This document shows positions 50,789 through 59,975 of a stretch of 64,000 bases of DNA, one piece after another; position 1 is the stretch's first letter; each line of letters starts with the position of its first letter. The translations under genes were made by a program, and so were the position numbers. Location: assembly GCA_033439765.1 (NCBI GenBank), contig JAULSN010000009.1, forward strand, positions 1-64,000, read 5' to 3'. The notes under the pieces were generated by a model. It was not told the origin of the DNA. It did not search any database and was given only the letters and a program-made list of their open reading frames with translations. This DNA comes from Lasiosphaeria ovina (taxonomy: Eukaryota > Ascomycota > Sordariomycetes > Sordariales > Lasiosphaeriaceae).

Positions 50789-51395
50789 GTGAAATCGAAA
50801 CTCGACAAGATTCTCTGCCCTATCACAGCGGAAGACACTCCTCAGCATCTCCAGCAAAGATTTGAGGAGGAAGTCACTGCCCGCGAAGCTAGACGTAAGG
50901 AACGGGAGGAACAGCATCTGTACCTTGGAATAAAGGCCATCACCGAGGCGACATTCCAGCAGCAAGGCGGAACAGACCTCATAAGCTTTGACGCAAACCC
51001 GGAGAAGGACCCTGCAGCACCCCGGTTCTATCGCCAGCTCCGAAATCCGACTATGCAAGAGCTGGTAGATACCATCGGGGAAGATAGATACTGGACTGGA
51101 TCCGAGACGTATACGGCTCTGGATCATGGTAAACCGGCAGAACAAGACGATCCGTCCTGATCAACCAGTGATGGATCTGCGCCCAACTATTGAGGACACT
51201 TATGACAGAGCTGCCGCTCACCGTGATCAAGCTTTGCGAGTATGGGTTGAGGTTGCGAGGACATTAACGCAGACGGGGAAGCCGTATGGCCGACATACCG
51301 AGGGCAGGAAAATGGCGTCATTGTGAAGAACGACCTCATCCTCTTATTCCTGAAGTGTGTTGGCGAGGAAGGGGGGGGGAGTGGCATACCAATTA
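50789..51395 (+). pseudogene. USP7/UBP15-like deubiquitinase fragment
   Basis: Plus-strand pieces: EEEVTAREARRKEREEQHLY with GIKAITEATFQQQGGTDL; PAAPRFYRQLRNPTMQEL; then one base out of frame DTGLDPRRIRLWIMVNRQNK TIRPDQPVMDLRPTIEDTYD and AAAHRDQALRVWVEVA; and again shifted NGVIVKNDLILLFLKC. This is the order found at the junction of the catalytic domain and ICP0-binding/UBL region of fungal USP7-type deubiquitinases. Two 1-bp frameshifts and the missing catalytic core make it non-functional. It follows a family A module. Confidence 0.75.
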
Positions 51396-51469
51396 GGAAT
51401 AGATCACTAGACCCGCTTTTTAAATAAAATTGAACCAATAGGATTTTTTATATTCGTGCGCGCGGATCA

Positions 51470-51680
51470 GGGCCAACATAGGTCGAAGAGGAGAATCAGT
51501 TAATTTTGTCTCCAGCCTGTCCATTAGGAGCCTCACACCGCCATCTGAGCAGAACTCGGGTTTAACAAGCAGATCGTCGATGAAGACTCGCATAACGCCC
51601 GTTTCGGGCGGAGGTATTCGGAGACTGACTATTCCTATTAGCTCGTTATCTTTGAGCTCACCGACGTGATCTTAACAATG
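51470..51680 (-). pseudogene. Unidentified minus-strand coding fragment
   Basis: One open minus frame of about 70 codons: ELKDNELIGIVSLRIPPPET, GVMRVFIDDLLVKPEFCSDG, GVRLLMDRLETKLTDSPLRP. Regular spacing of hydrophobic residues suggests real coding ancestry. The FIDDLL string superficially recalls an RT active site, but surrounding residues do not support that. Confidence 0.3.
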
Positions 51681-51845
51681 CGCCACCCCCAGTAGCCGAG
51701 CAACTCGTCTGCCGTTATACTATTCTGCGATAGCCGGGTGATTTTTTTCTCGTAAGCTCCCGAAAGTATTCAATCTAAACCTCTGTCTGAATGATCTTGA
51801 GCGTTATCACCATATTCCCCTCCTCACCAATGTAATCGATGGGCC

Positions 51846-52650
51846 ATGCTCATTCCGACGTCCGCGGCCCTCGTGTCACCTATACTCGCCGCTCCCAACG
51901 TCTTACGAGTTTGGGCCACGGGCAGCGACGAACGCGGGTTGTGCCGCCCAGGAATGAACATCTTATCACGCGAGTTACCATTTTCCGTGTCTCTGACTTT
52001 GCCGCTGTTGTTCTGGGGAGGAAAGTCATCAAATTACGGCCCTGAGATGATATATTTTGCCTGGCTTTTGAACCCTCGTGTCAGCGAAGATCACACAATG
52101 CGGGCCATTCTCAAAGGCGGTCTTATTCGCTGCACAACGGCGGGAAGTGGCTACAAAGCCATAGATCTAATACTTGAGCATATTAATGCTTCGTATGCTC
52201 TTAATATCAAGTATAATAAGAATTCAACGCATGATATACATGTAATATTCTCGCGCCTCGCCTTGAACGGTAATTTCCTTATAACTATTCGCAAGTCGGT
52301 AGAGACTCTCTTTAAGAGTAAATAAAAGGGAATTTATAACGCTGGCGACCTAATAATAAACATCATTTCGTACGCATGCAAGCTGTATGCTAATAGCATT
52401 ACGAAGCGTAATAATAAGGAGGGACTCCCTAAAGCATTCGATGCCCCTAATGTCTTGGAGAGAGGGTAGAAAAACGTCTTAGAAAAGCTTAATGACTTTA
52501 ATAAGGCTATTGTTGAGCCTTAGGACCTTGCAGATTAGCGTCTTGTCTCCGGAACTATACTAGGGGGTATAGAGAATGGAGAAATTGACTGGGGCAATGA
52601 GGGCCTGCGTTTATTTAACGCCGAGGACGACTTCTAGGTGTAGGCTATTG
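51846..52650 (+). pseudogene. DUF6589-type repetitive protein relic
   Basis: After about 70 unclear codons the frame reads NYGPEMIYFAWLLNPRVSED, LKGGLIRCTTAGSGYKAIDL and ILEHINASYALNIKYNKNST HD, a pattern typical of the fungal DUF6589 family, often found in repetitive, transposon-associated loci. After the stop at 52323, another frame continues INIISYACKLYANSITKRNN and VSGTILGGIENGEIDWGNEG up to about 52640. Stops and TpA richness indicate RIP. Confidence 0.65.
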
Positions 52651-53360
52651 ATCTTACAGGCGATTAAAATAGCAGCTAGTAGCGGTTATGCTTTAAATAA
52701 AAAAGCTTAAGTAGTCACTTTAAGACGATTAGTAGCAGTTATATATAGTAGATCCCTTTTTTATGCCTAGGCAGCCCCCTTTTACGCTTAGGGGCTCCCC
52801 TTCGGCTTATATAGAGCCGTATTTTAATTTATATGAAGCCTCATTTTGTAGGGAATTATATATAAAGTTAATTACGAATCTAATAAGCTATATAATTATG
52901 CCTAAAGTAGTTAACTCAGCTAGGTAGGTAGCCGCTTATTTACGGCATTTCTGCGTTATATATGCGTATTCGCTGCTATATATGCGCGCCCTAGTTACGA
53001 GACCGTGAGGCGGTAGGGGAGTTAATAAAGGGCTCTCCTACCCGCTTGCGTAAGGCGTTAGGGGAAATACTAATATCTAAAGCTATTAAGGCTATACGTA
53101 AGTCCGCTTTCTTCTTCTTTTAGTCGGCTCAGAGTGTATAAAGCTTATTAATAGAGGCGAGTAAAAACGTTACAAGTTGTTCCTCTTCTTCATCCTCGTG
53201 ATCCCAGTCCTTAAGCGCCGGAACCTATGTAACGAGGCCATCCCAGTTGGTAAAAGGAAGCTCCTTTTTACCTCAGGGCTTATATAGCCTCGTAATTGAG
53301 ACTTATAATCTCTCATCTATCTATATCTATCACCGCACAGTCGATTTAATAAGACAGGGC
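52651..53360. other. RIPped AT-rich sequence, nothing identifiable
   Basis: High TpA, low CpA/TpG, no long frame on either strand. Probably eroded transposon sequence. Confidence 0.6.
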
Positions 53361-53364
53361 TGCA

Positions 53365-53592
53365 CCAATCATCGCTGTATTCGTAGAATCTAAAGCTAAG
53401 GAAAGAAAAAGAAAAGAAAGTTCCAAAAGGCTACGCGGTACGCGGAGAAGTGGGCTAGGTTTTGTGGGTCACGTGGCAGGACTTGGCACGGGCCACCAAC
53501 AGCGGGGTTGCTTAGTCAGCTCGAGTCGTGTAGCGTGCGACCGATTAGGGCCACCCAAATGTCCTTCGCACCTGCCGTAACAGGAGCCCCTA
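53365..53592 (-). repeat. Diverged LTR related to the chromovirus LTRs
   Basis: The purine-rich stretch following ATTCGTAGAATCTAAAGCTA and the end CTGCCGTAACA resemble the corresponding parts of the LTRs at 59097 and 59732. The 5' limit is uncertain. Orientation matches those LTRs. Confidence 0.45.
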
Positions 53593-55952
53593 AGCATATA
53601 TATCAGTAGTGGCCCTCGCCCACCTTCCTTTACGAGGGCTAGGTTAAAGTCTTTCACTAATACTACTTATTACTCGCCCTTCTTCTTACTTATATTATAA
53701 CTACCTTAATTAAGCGTACCTACCCTCTCTTATAATTCTTCAACCTCCTTACCACCGGTAACGATCGAGCCGGTCACTATATTAGGTAATACTCGTAGAA
53801 AGGGAAGAGCCACTCCTTAGGCTAGTTTAACCTAATAAGCGACCCTCGAGGATTTAAACGACTCCGTATAGGACTCTCCTACGCCCTCTACTAGTATTGA
53901 CCCCTAGTAGTTCCAAGCCTTAATATTATAGGCGATGACCAACTTTTCTACCGGCCTAGGTAACCTTAGAACTACTCTAGCTAACCTAAGACCTTAAGGA
54001 GGCCTATCCTGGCCGAAAGACGACCGCCCCCCTACCTATGCGGTTAGTAAGCTAAGGGTTAATGCCTCGTTCTAGGATAGGGAGGACTAGCTATAAGCGG
54101 TAGAATAAGGAAACGCTATACGCTAAGACCGACCTTAATAGCTCTAAGTCCAATAGGCTAGTACCTAGATAGAGCCGGAAACGTAGTAATAATAAGGGGC
54201 TTACTAGAAGTAGCTTTATAACGGGAACTTCGAATGAATCGTATAGTAGGAATTTAAGGACTACGTTACTTCGGACTACCTTAGTAGTAAAACTAGAGAA
54301 GTCTAGGTATATAAAGACTAGCTAGTTCGTACTTAACGCGGGAGATTACCTTAGGAGTTCTATAAAGAATGGGCCGCCCTAGTTAGACGACTCCCCGGTA
54401 TAGATACCGAAAGCTCCTTTATAGTACGGGACCACTAGATTAAACTAGACCGCTTTTACTATAGCCGATACGCCGAAGCTATCTCTAACGTTACTTTAGT
54501 AAAGGACTATACTGAATAGTACGAACGTATTTAATTAATCCGGTCCTACCTACGGAACGGTAACGATAAAGAAACTTACTAGAAGCGGATAGGCTCCCCT
54601 ACTAGCCTCGACGAAGCCCGGAAATTACTATATACTACGGAGGAAGCTTACTCTAGGCCCCGCTACGATTAAGCCCGGATTTAACGAAGGGAACTCCGGG
54701 ATTAGCTAATAAAGGATAAGCCTCCCGCCGTAATATAACTAACTACCGGGTCCAACGCGTAAGCCCTCCTCCGTTCTAGAGAGTCTATTACGTATTATAA
54801 CCACGGTAAGACAGGATACGTATAACGCTAATATACTCTCCTACGTACTACGGCCCTACTGGGCTCGGATACTAGGATCTAGAATATCGGTACGGAGAAT
54901 GGTAGGGACCCCGGTAATTTATATCCGGAACCCTCCGACTTAGAGTAGGATTCGGAAAACGAAGGACAGTAGGCGACGACCCCGACCGACTTACCCAAGC
55001 TATTATAGGGGTAAAGCTAGGGCCTGCCTTTACGATACTCAGTAGTACTTACTCGTACCGAAGGGGTAGAAAAGCCGTACCCCTAACCGTTACCCTTAAC
55101 GCCGACTCGGGAGCGTAAGTTAACTATATAAACTACCGATTCTGCCGGGTATACTATATTCCTAGGCTTCTAGAGGCCGAAGGCCTAAACCTACCGTAAC
55201 TCATTAATCCTAACGGGAGCTAGATTAAGAACTACGGTATTTTCCACCTTACCTTCTAGCTTACCGATACCTACGGAGAGACCCGTACCGTCTCCTACTT
55301 CTTCTACGGACTTAAGCGGCTAAAGGGGTCCCCTCCTATACTATAAGGGAACCTAGGTATAGTAACGGAAGGTATTATCCTCTATACGGCCCTTAACGCC
55401 TTTAGCTAGGGTCGCTATTCGGAGATCTTACTAAGGGAGTTCGCCCCGGACGTCCTGGACGGTACCCCCGCCTTCACCGCTATAGTATCTAATATAGTTA
55501 TCGGGCCCGAAGAAGACTATATTAATACCCTCGACGGCCCGAAAAAGGAAGGAGATCCTGAACCGTTACCTCTAGAACTCGCCTACCGAATAGCCGTCTT
55601 CTTAAACTAAGTAGCTTAGGAACCTAATACCCTCGAAGGAGCGGAGTACTATATCGATCTCGAAGAGGGATCTACACCCCTATAAGGCTATATCTATCCT
55701 CTTAACTAGGCCTAGCTCGATAAACTCGCCCTCTATATCTGAGAGAACCTCGCTAACGGTCGTATCGTAGAAAGTAATAGCCCTACTAGGGCCCCGGTTA
55801 TCTTCGTCCCCAAAAAGGATAGAACCTTACGCTTATATATTAATTACCGGGGCTTAAATAAAATTACTATTAAGAACCGGTACCCGCTACTACTTATTAG
55901 CGACCTAATAGACTGCCTAACTAGTACCCGGTTCTTTATTAAGCTAGATCTA

Positions 55953-56165
55953 TGTCACGGTCGCCACTGGGCCCACACGTGACAGGTTCTATTTGGCTGC
56001 ATTGGATTTAGAGTGTGGTCTGTGCGCTCGTTGCCACGTGCTCAACACCACCACCTATTTAGCCCGCGCCCTGCGCGGACCCCGCGATAGATTCCTTTTC
56101 CTTCCTTAGCTTTAAATCCACATTCGTTACTGCATTGTTTGTTGACTTCCTTGCGGGCCGTCACA
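55953..56165 (+). repeat. 5' LTR of nested element
   Basis: 213 bp, TG...CA ends. Contains CACGTG and a TATTTAG-like core, as expected for a promoter. Confidence 0.95.
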
Positions 56166-57679
56166 TCATTTAAAGCTCATTTCTACACGCTTGAGAAAGG
56201 CTGTAGATCTTATTCTTCTTTTCTAGTAATTGCGCGCGCGATTTTTTTTCCATTCAAATACCAACTTGGCCGCGGTCAACAGCGCGAAAGACAGCCCACT
56301 GGTCGGCATACTTCGCGGGCCCCAGTAGCCAATCGACAGGTCCCTGAATGCCCTCAATTTCGTCGCCCTCAATCGCTTCCGACCTAACGACCTGAACGCC
56401 CAGGTTTTTAATCACCGAAATCTTCCCTGCTTTTCCAGCAGTATGCGAGAAAGTAGAACCCTATGGCCAGGTAGCGGACCGCCGGACCTAACCTGACTTG
56501 ACCTGAACCGACTTGAACCTTCGGACCTTCGTCACAGAGCCTACCGACCGAACCGAACGGATTTCCTTCCTTCAAACGGCATTCCTTTGAGCGGACTTCC
56601 TTCCTTCGTTCGATCAGCCTGCCACGCAGCACCCGAAGACCTGACTTGGCGATGCCCTCAATTGACTGAGTGGCTCGCTACGAACCCCGAAGACCCCGCA
56701 AGATCCTCGCGACCGAGCGATCTTACGGCTTGAACAACTTGGCGATACCTTGATTGGTTTCTCGCCTCGAACAGAACAGACTGGCGATACCCTCAGCAGG
56801 GTAGGATTGTTGGATCTGGCTTGACAGCGATCTGGCTTAACGGACTCGCACACATATTTGCCCCGTACAAGCTTGCCTGACAACCAAGACTTCAACACCC
56901 GACCAGCGATGCCTTCGCCGGCTAGCTGTGTTAAACAACAAAGACGGCATTTACCAATGCCGCTTGAAAGGAAGACCGACTTTGGCCCCGGTCGCATTGA
57001 ACAGAGCTTCAATTACGGACCTGTCGCCTGACAGCCAGTCCGAACAACCTCTCTTTCGCCTGCGAGGCAGCCAGTCCTTCGACCTACCTACCTGCCCTGC
57101 GAAAGAACATCATGACATTCCAATCTACGGCACTGAGTCCTCGGCTCCCGACCTTCAAGCTTTGACAGCCCTGTCAGACTTGACACGACAGCCTCAACCG
57201 GATCGATCAGCCCAGTTGGAATACACCCCTCAACACCAAGGATTCCAGTCAGACCTTCCAGACAGCCTTGGTGATGACTTCATTTGACCTGCATGCCTGC
57301 AGCCGAGCCTGCCTTGCAGCCAGTCAATCGACAACAGCCCTGCGTAGTCCTTTTGCTTCCACAGGGCATTTTTCCGACAACTGCTTGTCAAGCCACTGCG
57401 CGCCCTGACAAGCCTGTATTCAACAACCTGTCGGCAGTGGCACTGCCTGACAGGCTCCCTCTTCCACACACCTGTACAATATTCCCTGCACCTGCCCAGC
57501 AGCTGCGAACGACTGTCAACAGCCCGACTGACAGTTCCTGACGGACCGCTGACAACAACTTCGACTTCAAATGCGGAAACCCCGGATTTGAACGATTCAG
57601 GCCTCAACGGCTTGACCTGACGGTTTTCCAAGGATGGATTTGACGCATCGGGGCGATGCTTTTTTCGAGGGGGGGATGA

Positions 57680-57892
57680 TGTCACGGTCGCCACTGGGCC
57701 CACACGTGACAGGTTCTATTTGGCTGCATTGGATTTAGAGTGTGGTCTGTGCGCTCGTTGCCACGTGCTCAACACCACCACCTATTTAGCCCGCGCCCTG
57801 CGCGGACCCCGCGATAGATTCCTTTTCCTTCCTTAGCTTTAAATCCACATTCGTTACTGCATTGTTTGTTGACTTCCTTGCGGGCCGTCACA
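57680..57892 (+). repeat. 3' LTR of nested element
   Basis: Identical by eye to 55953-56165; followed by the ATCTA duplication. Confidence 0.95.
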
Positions 57893-58077
57893 ATCTAAGG
57901 ATGCCTATTACCGGATTAGAATCCGCCGATCCGATTAATAGAAAACGGCCTTCAAGACCCGCTACGGCTAATTCGAATATACCGTTATACCTTTCAGCCT
58001 AACTAACGTACCCGCTACCTTCCAAGCCTATATTAACCGAGCTTTAGCCGGCCTAGTAAATATATTTTATATTGTCT

Positions 58078-58106
58078 ATCTTAATAATATCGTTATCTAC
58101 TCTACT
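58078..58106 (+). other. RT active site of element A mutated to YLNN
   Basis: The frame reads VYLNNIVIYS where active Ty3/gypsy enzymes have Y-x-D-D. Both Asp codons are now AAT, explained by G-to-A changes. Confidence 0.8.
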
Positions 58107-59096
58107 ACCCGCGAAGAGTATACCCGCTATATCCTAGAGGTACTTAACCGCCTTAAGTAGGCCTAGCTCTTCGTAAAATAGTTAAATTCCTAGGCTTTAT
58201 TATTAGCTACTAAGGTATCTTAATAGACCTCGAGTAGGTTAAGGTAATTCAAGAATAGCCCGTACCCTAGTTATAACGAGAGATATAAGTCTTCCTCGGA
58301 TTCGCTAATTTCTACCGCTGGTTTATTTAGGGGTATTCTAGGATTATAGCCCCTATTACCGTACTACTAAAAGGAGAGGCTAATACCGCCTTTAATTACC
58401 TTAAAACGGCGTTTAGCTAGGCTAGTAACCCTTACCTACTAGGATCTAACCCGCTAGACCCGAGTCGAGACCGATACTAGTAATAAGGCAATCTCCGGGA
58501 TCCTCTCGTAGCTAGTTAACTCTTAGTAGTACCCCGTAGCCTACTAGGTGAGGAAACTCACCGATATAGAGCTCCGGTAGGCTATAGGCTAAAAGGAGCT
58601 TATCGCTATTATCGAATCCCTCGAATACTAGGGCCACTACCTAAGCGGTACCGACTAGAGGTTCCTAGTCCTTATAGACTACGAGGCACTTAAAGGAGTA
58701 ATTATAGCTCCGGCCCGGGACCTTAAAGGCCGCCTAGCTAAATAGGTATATCGCCTATCCCCCTTCGACTTCGATATCGAATACCGCCTTAGTACCACTA
58801 ACCCTATAGACCCCCTTTCGAGAAGACCAGACTATATAGTAGGAGAAATCGCCTATAGCGATATACTACTAACCTTAATAAAGAAGCTACGGTTAGCTAT
58901 AGAGCTACCGATAACCGTAATAGTAGTAGTAGCCTAGGTTAGGGCCGGAGTACGGAAGATATCGTACTCCCGAAGGTACCGTAGAGCGGTCCGACGGGTT
59001 AAATAAGCCCTTTAATATCCTCGAGTTAAAGGTATAGCTAGGGTTTCGGCTATAACGCGCTTTGCCCTCAGGGCTACTAGACGCGCGGCGTCTAAT

Positions 59097-59340
59097 TGTG
59101 AAGGCAGGCACATACAAGAGGCGAGGCTGCAAGTAAATAGTGACTAGATTCGTAGATAACTAAGCTAAAGAAAGGAAAAGGAAAAGAAGAAGCCTGCGTG
59201 CCCTGCAGGCTAGCAGTTTTGTGGTGGTGTGCGGGGTCGTGGCCCTAGTCCCGATTAGGAGGAGTGGGGCCTTCACATCAGGGCTTGCAGCTAGGGCATG
59301 GTTGCGGCACCACGGACCTCAGTTCGGCCGTGCCGTAACA
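59097..59340 (-). repeat. LTR of chromovirus B, copy 2
   Basis: 244 bp, TGTGAAGGCAGGCACATACA to TGCCGTAACA. Followed on plus by the reverse-complemented polypurine tract TTACCCCCCCCTCCCGCGCG, so it is the 3' LTR of a minus-strand element. Confidence 0.9.
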
Positions 59341-59731
59341 TTACCCCCCCCTCCCGCGCGTAGGGTCCTTTATTCATGAAGAATAAAAAATGTTGGATCG
59401 CGTAGGGCTCGAACTTGTGATTACTTCTTCCTTATTAATCTTCGTAGCTTACGCTCGCCCGTATTAATGGGTCTATTATCGTTATCGTGGTCGTCGGCTG
59501 TCTTATCGGCTATATATATGGTTGTCTATTGCTATAGGCGCTTTGGCGGCCCTACTAGGTCGGGGTATTGTTCGTGGAACTCGTATAGCTTCACGGGGGC
59601 GTTCTTGAAGTTCCTAGCTAGGTACTACGTCGGATCTAGGTCCTAGCCTCTCCATTGTACTTGGTACTCGAGGCGGCCGTATATTATTCTTGAGGTTAAT
59701 ATACGGTCGACTTCCTATTCTTCCTCCTTAT
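59341..59731 (-). pseudogene. 3' end of an older chromovirus B copy (chromodomain)
   Basis: Collinear with 59976-60366. It includes the chromodomain coding region (about 59535-59725 on minus) with additional RIP-type changes, and is cut at TTCTTCCTCCTTAT by the next LTR. Confidence 0.75.
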
Positions 59732-59975
59732 TGTGAAGGCAGGCATATATAAGAGGCGAGGCTGCAAGTAAATAGTGACTAGATTCGTAGATAACTAAGC
59801 TAAAGAAAGGAAAAGGAAAAGAAGAAGCCTGCGTGCCCTGCAGGCTGGCAGTTTTGTGGTGGTGTGCGGGGTCGTGGCCCTAGTCCCGATTGGGAGGAGT
59901 GGGGCCTCGACATCAGGGCTTGCAGCTAGGATATGGTTGCGGCACCACGGACCTCAGTTCGGCCGTGCCGTGATA
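59732..59975 (-). repeat. LTR of chromovirus B, copy 3
   Basis: 244 bp, TGTGAAGGCAGGCATATATA to TGCCGTGATA. It is followed by the same polypurine tract as copy 2. It starts inside the older copy's chromodomain region, indicating nesting or an unequal exchange. Confidence 0.9.

Larger units (their letters stand above)
55948..57897 (+). mobile_element. Nested short LTR element (TRIM/LARD-like), not RIPped
   Basis: Two 213-bp LTRs (55953-56165 and 57680-57892), identical by eye, start TGTCACGGTCGCC and end GGGCCGTCACA, with a perfect 5-bp target duplication ATCTA (55948-55952 and 57893-57897). A polypurine tract (GAGGGGGGGATGA, 57667-57679) precedes the 3' LTR. The 1.5-kb interior has no pol; the longest plus frame (56928-57287, MLNNKDGIYQCRLKGRPTLA) has no recognised domain. 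Normal CpA/TpG content contrasts with the RIPped host element, so it arrived after RIP. It must rely on enzymes from another element. Confidence 0.95.
53700..59096 (+). mobile_element. RIPped Ty3/gypsy element A, split by a nested LTR element
   Basis: Plus-strand gag (zinc-knuckle remnant YNHGKTGYV near 54798), protease/RT (LINYRGLNKITIKNRYPLP-like text near 55835, then FIKLDL at 55935), RT continuation after the nested element at 57898 (TAFKTRYG, PATFQAYINRALAGLVN), YLNN, RNase H (KELIAIIESLEY near 58590) and linker to integrase. Nearly every former CAG, CAA or TGG is a stop. It ends abruptly at 59096 against LTR copy 2, so most of its integrase is missing. Confidence 0.85.

Noticed and set aside
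51520..51610. FIDDLL as a reverse transcriptase active site
   Set aside because: Flanking residues do not fit Ty1, Ty3 or LINE RT blocks, and no other RT block is nearby on that strand.
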